Shown piece by piece: positions 57,124 through 64,000 of a stretch of DNA of 64,000 nucleotides (position 1 is the first letter of the stretch; each line of letters starts with the position of its first letter). Origin of the DNA: Williamsia sterculiae (GTDB lineage: Bacteria; Actinomycetota; Actinomycetes; Mycobacteriales; Mycobacteriaceae); assembly GCF_900156495.1 (NCBI RefSeq), contig NZ_FTNT01000001.1, positions 248,001-312,000 on the forward strand, in the 5' to 3' direction. Under the pieces are notes generated by a model. The model saw nothing but the letters and a program-made list of their open reading frames with translations, had not been told where the DNA came from and did no database searches. The position numbers and the translations under genes were made by a program.

Positions 57124-60063
57124 TCACTCCTCTCCGTGCGATCCCGGATCGATCAGCTCCGCGAGATGGATCCCGGTCGGCGCCGTGACCGTGGGATCGG
57201 TTGCCCGCAGGTGTTCGACGGCCATCGCGCAACTGAACCCGTCGGTGAGCACCGTAGCGGTCGGCGACGCGGTGCGCAGTGCGGGCGCCAGAGCCTGTTC
57301 GGCGACCTGCACGCTCACCTCGTAGTGACCCTTCTCGAAGCCGAAATTACCGGCGACACCGCAACATCCGTCGGCGACGTGTACGTCGCCGACGCCGAGG
57401 CGCTGCAGCACTCGACGTTGGGTGGCCGCCCCGAACACGGCGTATTCGTGACAGTGGGTTTGGAGTACCGCCGACGCGGGTGGTTCGACGGGCGGTCGCC
57501 AACCGTCGTCGAGCATGGTGCCGACGTGGGTGGCGAAACTGCGCACCCGGGCCGCCACCCGACGGGCCCCGGCGGTCGGAACGAGTTCGGGAAGATCTTT
57601 GCGCAGAGCCGCGGCGCAACTCGGCTCGGGCACCACGATGGGCCGGTCGGTGCCGTCGTCGAGACTCCGGGCGGTGGCCTCCAGCACCTTGCGGGCGCGA
57701 TCCAGTTGGCCGGTGGAGATCCAGGTGAGCCCGCAGCAGGCGTCGGCGGTGCAGCCGACGCTCGAGTGGTGAGAACCGAGCACCCGGCCGGCCGCGGCGG
57801 CCACCTGCGGGCGGAACGCCTTGGTGAACGAGTCGACGAACAGCAACACGTCACCCTCGGTGCTCGACGACAGGGTGGCCAGGGCGTCACGGACGCGGCG
57901 ACGTGCGGCCAGCCGTGGGGTGGTGCGTCGCGGGTCCAGACCGGCCGAGCGCGCCGCGAGGCCGCTGAATCGGGAGGCGAGCACCCGATTGGCCACCGGT
58001 GCCAGTCGGGTGGCCGCCGACAACCAGGCGGGCATCCACCCGAGTGAGTAGTGCGACAACGGCCGTGCGCGCCCGCGGTAGTGCTGATGGAGGAACTCGG
58101 CCTTGTAGTTCGCCATGTCGACCCCGGTGGGGCAGTCCGACGAGCAGGCTTTACAGGACAGGCACAGGTCCAACGCCTCGCGGACGTCGTCGGATCGCCA
58201 ACCGCTGCGGACGTCGGGTGCGCTGCGCACCATCTCCTGCAGCACCCGGGCGCGGCCACGGGTGGAGTCCTTCTCATCGCGGGTCGCCCGGTAGCTCGGA
58301 CACATCACGCCACCGCTGTCGGCTCGACAACGGCCCACCCCGATACATCCCTGCACCGCGTGTACGAACGGGTCCAGGCCCAGGTCGTCGACGTGACCGA
58401 AATCGATGGCGGTGGACCAGTCGCGGGTGGGGACCTCGGCCAGGGCGAGGTTGTCCTGCACGGGCGCCGGGTGGACGATGCTGCCGGGGTTCAATCGGCC
58501 CGCCGTGTCCCAGACGGCCTTGAAGTCCTCGAACGCGCGGATCATCCCCGGCGAGTACATGATCGGCAGGAACTGTGACCGTGCCCGACCGTCGCCGTGC
58601 TCTCCGGACAATGAACCACCGTGCTCCACAACCAGTTTCGCGGCGTCCTCGCAGAACGCGATCATGGTGTCACGACCCTCGGGGGTCCGCGGGTCGAAGG
58701 TGATCCGCACGTGCATACAACCGGCACCGAAGTGTCCGTACATGACCCCGGTCAGTCCGTGTTGTGTCAGCAGCGCCTCGAAGCCCTCGAGATACTCCGG
58801 CAGTCGGTGCGGGTCGACGGCGGAATCCTCCCAGCCGGGCCAGGACTCGTACCGCTTGCCCGCATCGGCGTCGGCCCCGCCGTTCTCCCAGTCGGGGTCG
58901 GCCAACCGGGACGACAATCCCGCCCCGTCCTCACGGACCCGCCACAGTTGGGCACGTTCACCGGCGTCGGGGACGGTCCTGCCGTCGACGAGCCTGCCGT
59001 TGGCCCGCAACTTCTGCAACAGCTCCTCGGCGGCCGCCTCCACATCCGGCGCGCTCTCCTCGTCGAGGTCGACGTAGAGCCAGGCGTGCCCGTCGGGTAA
59101 CCCCGACACCGCATCCCGTCCGCGTCGTACCCGCATGGTCGCCACGATGCGTTCGTCGATGCCCTCGATGGCCGACGGCGAGTACTCGAGCATGGTGGGG
59201 ACGTCTCGGGCCGCATCCACCACGTCGTGGTAACCCAGGCAGAGCAGCAGAGGTCGGGAGGGCACGGTCACCAGTCCGACGACGGCAGAGGTGACCACAA
59301 CGCATGTCCCCTCGGATCCGACCAATGCGCGGGCGACGTCGAAACCGTGTTCCGGCAACAGATGTGCCAGGTGATAACCCGACACCTGGCGTGGGATCCG
59401 CTCGAGGTCGGTGCGGAAGATCGCGAGGTTGGCCGCGGTCAACGCCCGCAGCCGGGTCACGATCTCGGCCGCTCGGTCCGCCGCGGCGCGGTCCTCGGGA
59501 TCGGTGGCGCGCAAGCCGCTACGGGTCGCGGTGAGTCGCAGGCCGTCCGCGGTGACCACCGACAGCTCTATGACGTGATCGGTGGTGCGACCGTAGCGCA
59601 CCGAATGGTTCCCACACGCGTCGTTGCCGATCGCGCCACCGAGCGTGGCCCGTGACTGGCTCGACGGATCCGGCGCGAAGGTCAACGCGCCGTCGGTGGC
59701 CGCACGGACCTCGCGCTGCAGTGTGGTCAGCACCATACCCGCCTGTGCCCGCGCGGTACGGGCGTCGGCGTCCACCGCCAACACCCGATTCATGTACCGC
59801 GACATGTCCAGCACCACACCGGCGCCGATGGCGTTGCCGCCCATGCCCGTACCGCCGCCGCGCGGTATCACGACGGCCCCCACCCGATGACAGTGCGCAA
59901 CCGCGGCGGCCACCTCGACGTCGTCTCGCGGGAACACCACGACCTGCGGGAGCAGCCGGTAATTGGAGGCGTCGTAGGCGTACTCGGACCGCCGTCGAGA
60001 CGAGTCGTCGGCCTCGAGGCCCAGCCCGCGCAGAGCAGCGCAGAGCTCACCGGCCTCGTTCAT
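57124..60063 (-). CDS. fused FAD-binding dehydrogenase and Fe-S (GlpC-like) protein, D-lactate/2-hydroxyacid type
   Basis: 979 residues. Residues about 30-500 form a FAD-binding PCMH/VAO domain (PRGGGTGMGGNAIGAGVVLDMS; FAD C-terminal domain with GHFGAGCMHVRI). From about 570 come iron-sulfur motifs, CIGVGRCRADSGGVMCPS and CLSCKACSSDCP (CxxCxxCxxxCP), then two CCG-type cysteine domains, the last GCCGVAGNFGFEKGH. Likely oxidises a D-2-hydroxy acid and passes electrons to quinone. First gene of the four-gene operon. Confidence 0.93.
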   Translation of the reverse strand: MNEAGELCAALRGLGLEADDSSRRRSEYAYDASNYRLLPQVVVFPRDDVEVAAAVAHCHRVGAVVIPRGGGTGMGGNAIGAGVVLDMSRYMNRVLAVDADARTARAQAGMVLTTLQREVRAATDGALTFAPDPSSQSRATLGGAIGNDACGNHSVRYGRTTDHVIELSVVTADGLRLTATRSGLRATDPEDRAAADRAAEIVTRLRALTAANLAIFRTDLERIPRQVSGYHLAHLLPEHGFDVARALVGSEGTCVVVTSAVVGLVTVPSRPLLLCLGYHDVVDAARDVPTMLEYSPSAIEGIDERIVATMRVRRGRDAVSGLPDGHAWLYVDLDEESAPDVEAAAEELLQKLRANGRLVDGRTVPDAGERAQLWRVREDGAGLSSRLADPDWENGGADADAGKRYESWPGWEDSAVDPHRLPEYLEGFEALLTQHGLTGVMYGHFGAGCMHVRITFDPRTPEGRDTMIAFCEDAAKLVVEHGGSLSGEHGDGRARSQFLPIMYSPGMIRAFEDFKAVWDTAGRLNPGSIVHPAPVQDNLALAEVPTRDWSTAIDFGHVDDLGLDPFVHAVQGCIGVGRCRADSGGVMCPSYRATRDEKDSTRGRARVLQEMVRSAPDVRSGWRSDDVREALDLCLSCKACSSDCPTGVDMANYKAEFLHQHYRGRARPLSHYSLGWMPAWLSAATRLAPVANRVLASRFSGLAARSAGLDPRRTTPRLAARRRVRDALATLSSSTEGDVLLFVDSFTKAFRPQVAAAAGRVLGSHHSSVGCTADACCGLTWISTGQLDRARKVLEATARSLDDGTDRPIVVPEPSCAAALRKDLPELVPTAGARRVAARVRSFATHVGTMLDDGWRPPVEPPASAVLQTHCHEYAVFGAATQRRVLQRLGVGDVHVADGCCGVAGNFGFEKGHYEVSVQVAEQALAPALRTASPTATVLTDGFSCAMAVEHLRATDPTVTAPTGIHLAELIDPGSHGEE

Positions 60064-60152
60064 GGCTCCACGGTGGACGCGGGGTCAGGTGTTGTCAACA
60101 CGAACGAACAACTGCGACGCCTGGCTGGTCACCCTCCCCTACGGTGGGTTCC

Positions 60153-61127
60153 ATGAGCGACTCCCGGACCCCGCTGGTGATCGTCACCCGAGACGACCTC
60201 GCCCCGCCGACCAACCTGGACGACATCTCTCTGCTGGCCGACGTGACGATGACGACCGCCGAGACGCTGTCCGACCACCTCCCCGGTGCCGAGGTTCTGC
60301 TCAACTGGGATTTCTTCTCGGGGACACTGCGCGACGCGTGGCAGCGCGCGGACGCGTTGCGGTGGGTGCACGTGTGCGCGGCCGGGGTGGACGCGGTGCT
60401 CTTCGACGAGTTGCGCGAGTCCGACGTGCAGGTCACCAATGCGCACGGTGTGTTCGACCGACCGATCGCGGAGTTCGTGCTCGCGTCGGTACTGGCCCAT
60501 CGCAAACAGCTGTACGTCTCCGACGAACTGCAGCGGACGGGCGTCTGGCGCCACCGGGAGACCGAGTTGGTGGCGGGGTCGCGCGCGCTGGTCATCGGCA
60601 CCGGGGGTATCGGCCGAGCGGTGGCGCGTCTGCTCACCGCGGTGGGCGTGGAGGTCACCGGAGCCGGTCGGACCGCCCGCACCGGTGACCCCGACTTCGG
60701 CGAGGTGTTCGCAACCGAGGAGCTCGCCGACCGCGTCGGCGCATTCGACACGGTGGTGGCGATAGCGCCGCTGACCGCTCAGACCGCAGGGCTGATCGAC
60801 GCGACGGTGTTGGCGGCGATGAAGCAGACCGCGCAGCTGGTGAACGTGGGTCGGGGAGCGTTGGTGGACGAGCGGGCGTTGGTCGACGCGTTGACCGTGG
60901 GGTCCATCGCCTCGGCCGCACTGGACGTGTTCGAGGTGGAGCCGCTGTCCGTCGACAGCCCGCTGTGGGCGATGCCGAATGTCCACATCTCCCCACACAT
61001 GAGCGGCGACGTGATCGGGTGGCGCACACGGTTGGCCGAACAGTTCCTCGACAATCTGCGTCGGTATCGAGCAGGCCGACCACTTGCCGCCCCGGTGGAC
61101 AAGTCGAAGGGGTACGTGTCCGGGTGA
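60153..61127 (+). CDS. D-isomer-specific 2-hydroxyacid dehydrogenase
   Basis: 324 residues. NAD-binding GTGGIGRAVARLL, catalytic Arg in NVGRGALVDE, Glu in FEVEPL, and His in ISPHMSG. Interconverts a 2-oxo acid and D-2-hydroxy acid. It is transcribed away from the FAD/Fe-S gene from a 90-bp gap, and a -10-like TACGGT ends seven bases before the ATG. Together, the two could cycle a 2-hydroxy acid. Confidence 0.92.
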   Translation: MSDSRTPLVIVTRDDLAPPTNLDDISLLADVTMTTAETLSDHLPGAEVLLNWDFFSGTLRDAWQRADALRWVHVCAAGVDAVLFDELRESDVQVTNAHGVFDRPIAEFVLASVLAHRKQLYVSDELQRTGVWRHRETELVAGSRALVIGTGGIGRAVARLLTAVGVEVTGAGRTARTGDPDFGEVFATEELADRVGAFDTVVAIAPLTAQTAGLIDATVLAAMKQTAQLVNVGRGALVDERALVDALTVGSIASAALDVFEVEPLSVDSPLWAMPNVHISPHMSGDVIGWRTRLAEQFLDNLRRYRAGRPLAAPVDKSKGYVSG

Positions 61128-61176
61128 TGCGCTCGCCGCGGCGGTGCGTCCTCACCTGTCGGCGCTGACCCCCTTC

Positions 61177-61206
61177 GGTGGTGTTCCGTTTGGTGGTGTT
61201 CCGTTC
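61177..61206 (+). repeat. 15-bp tandem repeat
   Basis: GGTGGTGTTCCGTTT then GGTGGTGTTCCGTTC, adjacent copies. Nearby, CGCTTGCTGAC also appears twice (61213-61223 and 61272-61282). The 252-bp gap otherwise shows no gene. Confidence 0.6.
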
Positions 61207-61379
61207 CAGAGGCGCTTGCTGACAAACTATTGATACAGTTCGCAAAAGAATTCCGGATTCGGATGCACGAACGCTTGCTGACGTGCGCTGATTCCGGGCA
61301 GTGCTGAGAAGTCGATTCGAGAGACCGACGGCTTCGCGCCGGGTGTGCCGGCTTCGGTCGACGACAGTGAGGACAGCAG

Positions 61380-61673
61380 ATGCTCGGAAAGAAGAAGAAC
61401 TCCGACACCGACGACGCCGCGTCCACGAGGTCCGAACCGCGTGACGAGCCCACTCGTGAGGTGGCCGTGGGCGACGTGGTGACCGTGACGACCGACGACG
61501 GGGGCACCGCGCGCGGCACCCTGATCGAGGACTTCGGCACACAGGACGACAGCGGTTCGACCCGACTGGCCCCCGATGTGCGGGTCCGCCCTCGTCGATG
61601 GGCGATTCAACTCGACGACGGCGGACTCGTCTTCGCCGATGACGACGCACTGGCGCCGGGCTCGCGAATCTGA
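61380..61673 (+). CDS. hypothetical small acidic protein
   Basis: 97 residues; a charged start (LGKKKNSDTDDAAST) and a small beta-rich domain (VAVGDVVTVTTDDGGTARGTLIEDFG...RRWAIQLDDGGLVFADDDAL). It resembles a KOW/SH3-like fold but the family is not recognised. GAGG lies seven bases before ATG 61380. Ends in a CTGA that may be shared with the lipoprotein start. Confidence 0.7.
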   Translation: MLGKKKNSDTDDAASTRSEPRDEPTREVAVGDVVTVTTDDGGTARGTLIEDFGTQDDSGSTRLAPDVRVRPRRWAIQLDDGGLVFADDDALAPGSRI

Positions 61674-62074
61674 AGCTCCCCATTCGCACGCCGCCCGCTC
61701 CGTCACCGCCGACGCAGATCCCGTTCGGTCGCGGTGCGTGCGGTGTGATCCTGATGACCGCCTGTCTGCTGTCCGCCTGTGGATCGGATGACCGGGGTTC
61801 GGCCCGAGAGCAGGCCCCGGCGGGGCGCAGCACCGTGGCCGACGCCGAGAAATCGGTGACGGACTCCTGCGTGGCCGCGGTGCGTGCACAACTCGCCGAC
61901 GACCAGGCACGACTGGGGAACGTGTCGGTCTTTCCGCTCGACGACACCACCTGGGTGATCGACGGCCAGGTACCCGGCCTCGGTGGCCAGCGCAGGTTCG
62001 GATGTACCGCCACCTCCTCCGGTGCCGACGAATGGCAGATCGACGTGGCGTTCTTCGACAGCACGGGCGGTTGA
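61670..62074 (+). CDS. small lipoprotein, possible CTG start
   Basis: The reading frame carries signal sequence ACGVILMTACLLSAC with lipobox LSAC, then a short beta-rich exported domain (about 90 residues, Cys pairs VTDSC...RRFGC). The only ordinary start (GTG 61745) leaves a 10-residue, uncharged leader. CTG 61670, overlapping the upstream TGA by three bases, would give a normal basic leader (KLPIRTPPAPSPPTQIPFGR). I use CTG with low certainty; the minimum gene is 61745-62074. Confidence 0.6.
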   Translation: MKLPIRTPPAPSPPTQIPFGRGACGVILMTACLLSACGSDDRGSAREQAPAGRSTVADAEKSVTDSCVAAVRAQLADDQARLGNVSVFPLDDTTWVIDGQVPGLGGQRRFGCTATSSGADEWQIDVAFFDSTGG

Positions 62075-62148
62075 CCGCGGTGTCTCAGACGTATCTCAGA
62101 TTTCGCTCCTAACCTCGGCTGCGACGTCGAGCAAGCGGAGGGACCATC

Positions 62149-62634
62149 GTGAGCGAGGAGCGCAAACCGGCCGGTTCCGGGCGCGCGACCGTGCTGCTGT
62201 GTCTGGCCGGACTGGTGGTCGCCGGTGTGGGCCTGGCCTACTGCGTGCACCTCGGGGCCACCGAGTCGAGCCGTAACGCCGCCGCGACCAGATCACCGGC
62301 CGAGATCAAGATGCTCACGTCCGCCGACGGGTCGTCAACGGCCCTGACCGAGACCGCAGGCGCCGTCAGCGGGGTCGATTCGGCGAAGTCCAAGATGTTG
62401 CTCGGCACGGTGCGTTCGCTGACGGCGACAGACATCAGGGTGCAGATGAGCGACGGCCGTGAACACCTGGTGACGTTGAACGCACAGACCCATTACGAAT
62501 CCGTACACGGCGCCGGCCGCGAGGGGATCCGGGTGGGTGACCTGGTGGTGGTCCACGTGCTGCAACAGGGTCAGACGATGGTGGCCGACCTGATCATCGA
62601 CGGCCGTGTCACGGCCAGCCAGCCCGGCAACTGA
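62149..62634 (+). CDS. hypothetical single-pass membrane protein
   Basis: 161 residues, with a transmembrane segment (TVLLCLAGLVVAGVGLAYC) and a small external beta domain (LLGTVRSLTATDIRVQMSDGREHLVTLNAQTHYESV) similar to OB-like DUF5666 domains. GGAGGGACCATC leads into GTG 62149. Function unknown. Confidence 0.72.
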   Translation: MSEERKPAGSGRATVLLCLAGLVVAGVGLAYCVHLGATESSRNAAATRSPAEIKMLTSADGSSTALTETAGAVSGVDSAKSKMLLGTVRSLTATDIRVQMSDGREHLVTLNAQTHYESVHGAGREGIRVGDLVVVHVLQQGQTMVADLIIDGRVTASQPGN

Positions 62635-62722
62635 TCGTCGACGTGGCCCGGTCGTGCGTCGGCGCTGACCACGGTCGGTCGGTACGCGGTTCGTCGGGTC
62701 CGGTCGACTACGCTGTTGCACG

Positions 62723-63571
62723 ATGACCGCCCTCTATTTCGTCCTCGCGGCGCTGGCTCTGGCCGGTGCGGCCGCCCTGCTGTGGTTGGACCGCCGGCGC
62801 ACCACCGGGGTCCGGCGCGAACGTGCTGCCTGGGCGTCCGGTCACGACCTGGATTTCCGAACCCAGGGCGACGACCTGCGAGGCCGTTTCCAGCGGGCGA
62901 CCACCGACGTCGGCGCCGACGTCAGGATCGAGGACGTGGCGTCGGGGATGTACCGGGGTCAGGAGGTGCTGATCTTCGATCTCGCCGCCGTGGCCACCAT
63001 CGTCGCGGTGCGTCGCGGCTCCAGCTCGGCGGTGGTGGTCGACCTGAGGGACGAGGATGCACTGGCGCCCGCCGAGGATGATGTGGAGTTGCTCGGCGCG
63101 ATGGGCAAGCGGGTCATGTTCGCCACCCATCTGTCGGTGGCGCGCCGAGTGTGCGATCGGCGGATGGTCGCGCTGGCGACCAACGCGCCCCGCTACATCG
63201 AGGTCCTGTGGAACGAGGACGAGTGGGCACTGGGTTCGATGCCGGTGACCAACGACTCCGAACGCCTCGACACCGCACTGGAGACCGTGCGCCGGTTCAG
63301 TGATCTGCTGCGGGTGCTGCCGCCGGCCGCGGATCAACCTCCGGCGCGTGGTCCGCACGATCCGCTGGCCCCTGTCGGACGACCCCGCGAGCCGCGCACC
63401 GTGGCATCCGCGCAGCGGGGGGAGCGGCCGGCGTCCACGCCCGTGCCGTCGCCTGCGCCGCCACGACGGCATGTCCGCTCCGTCGACGACGAGGTGCCCG
63501 AGCGGCCGCCCTTGCGGCCGTATCAGCCGGGCCACCATGAACGTGAGCCCTACCAGGGAGGAGACGCGTGA
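62723..63571 (+). CDS. Rv0383c-like conserved exported or membrane-anchored protein
   Basis: 282 residues; N-terminal membrane anchor (YFVLAALALAGAAALLWLD), an alpha/beta domain, and a Pro/Arg-rich tail. Its position directly before pyrE, length and order match the M. tuberculosis Rv0383c gene between clpB and pyrE. Function is not known. The stop overlaps the pyrE start (GTGA). Confidence 0.8.
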   Translation: MTALYFVLAALALAGAAALLWLDRRRTTGVRRERAAWASGHDLDFRTQGDDLRGRFQRATTDVGADVRIEDVASGMYRGQEVLIFDLAAVATIVAVRRGSSSAVVVDLRDEDALAPAEDDVELLGAMGKRVMFATHLSVARRVCDRRMVALATNAPRYIEVLWNEDEWALGSMPVTNDSERLDTALETVRRFSDLLRVLPPAADQPPARGPHDPLAPVGRPREPRTVASAQRGERPASTPVPSPAPPRRHVRSVDDEVPERPPLRPYQPGHHEREPYQGGDA

Positions 63572-64000
63572 CCGAGAACCGCACCGACCGTGACCGGTTG
63601 GCCGAACTCGTCGTCGAACTCGCGGTGGTGCACGGCCGGGTCACGCTGTCGTCCGGCCGAGAAGCCGACTACTACGTCGATCTGCGGCGGGCCACGCTGC
63701 AGCACGAGTCGTCCCGGCTCATCGGGCGATTGATGCGCGAGCTCACCGCCGACTGGGACTACCACGCCGTCGGTGGTCTGACCCTGGGCGCCGACCCGGT
63801 CGCGACGTCGATCATGCATGCGGCGGGCCGACCCGTCGATGCCTTCGTGGTGCGCAAGGCGGTCAAGACGCACGGTATGCAACGGCGGATCGAGGGCCCG
63901 GACATCGAGGGGCGGCGGGTACTGATCGTGGAGGACACCTCCACGACCGGGCAGTCGCCGCTGACCGCGGTGCAGGCGGCCCGAGACGCAGGCGCCGAGG
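63568..64000 (+). CDS. pyrE: orotate phosphoribosyltransferase (5' part)
   Basis: The visible 144 codons start GTG 63568 after GGGAGGAG. PRPP-binding motif VLIVEDTSTTGQSP and the base-binding GGLTLGADPVA are present. Joins orotate and PRPP to OMP in pyrimidine synthesis. The C-terminal quarter lies beyond the window. Coupled to the Rv0383c-like gene through GTGA. Confidence 0.95.
   Translation, partial: MTENRTDRDRLAELVVELAVVHGRVTLSSGREADYYVDLRRATLQHESSRLIGRLMRELTADWDYHAVGGLTLGADPVATSIMHAAGRPVDAFVVRKAVKTHGMQRRIEGPDIEGRRVLIVEDTSTTGQSPLTAVQAARDAGAE

Noticed and set aside
55723-58047. 774-codon open frame on the plus strand
   Set aside because: It is antisense to the aminotransferase, M24 and FAD/Fe-S genes, which carry intact motifs; its composition (His, Gly, Arg-rich, no domain) is typical of an open frame forced by high GC.
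43815-62722. Genomic island or prophage boundaries
   Set aside because: No integrase, tRNA, att-like direct repeat or compositional shift was seen at either end, so I only report a change in synteny.

Overview
High-GC actinobacterial chromosome, most likely a member of the Mycobacteriales close to Gordonia, Williamsia or Rhodococcus. This rests on strong G/C bias at third codon positions, a DUF732 lipoprotein, F420-type flavin enzymes, a 13E12-like DUF222/HNH protein, and the gene set clpB - Rv0383c-like gene - pyrE, which is contiguous in Mycobacterium tuberculosis. No rRNA, tRNA, CRISPR array, transposase or integrase was seen.

Layout. 1-2573: copper efflux module (copA, cut by the window edge, a Met/His-rich exported protein, copZ, and divergent csoR with two operator-like palindromes). 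2591-18838: housekeeping and stress genes arranged as divergent regulator/target pairs (map with an XRE protein, MarR with an MFS pump, aldo/keto reductase with TetR, alcohol dehydrogenase with MarR), most with visible operators, plus hydrolases, a rhodanese, glycosyltransferases and small membrane proteins. 18908-24147: organosulfur locus, with a TauD-type dioxygenase facing an SsuABC-like transporter and a DszA/NtaA-type flavin monooxygenase. 24205-27787: enoyl-CoA isomerase-like protein, Tat-exported ferritin-like protein, DyP peroxidase, SnoaL-like protein. 27859-38619: a divergent aromatic meta-cleavage cluster. A TetR gene and the lower pathway (hydratase, acetaldehyde dehydrogenase, aldolase), an MFS pump and a Tat-exported amidohydrolase face a flavin hydroxylase, C-C hydrolase, extradiol dioxygenase and a second, cytoplasmic amidohydrolase. 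38654-43814: acyltransferase, DUF5995-like protein, monooxygenase, and clpB behind a HAIR-like element.

43843-62634 separates clpB from the Rv0383c-like gene and pyrE. It carries an HxlR/SDR pair, a hydrolase, an HNH gene with an in-frame TAG, an amino-acid permease, two membrane or hypothetical genes, a ProP-type transporter, and a tight four-gene operon (FAD/Fe-S dehydrogenase, ectoine-hydrolase-like M24 protein, aminotransferase, M20 deacylase) divergent from a 2-hydroxyacid dehydrogenase. Three small hypothetical genes follow.

How the genes may work together. The two catabolic islands each look like complete peripheral pathways with their own transporter; only the first has its own visible regulator. 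The aromatic island should convert a hydroxylated aromatic acid to pyruvate and an acyl-CoA. The M24/aminotransferase/M20 island resembles ectoine breakdown but uses different enzyme families for the deacylation and transamination steps. Substrates in both cases are inferred, not proven.
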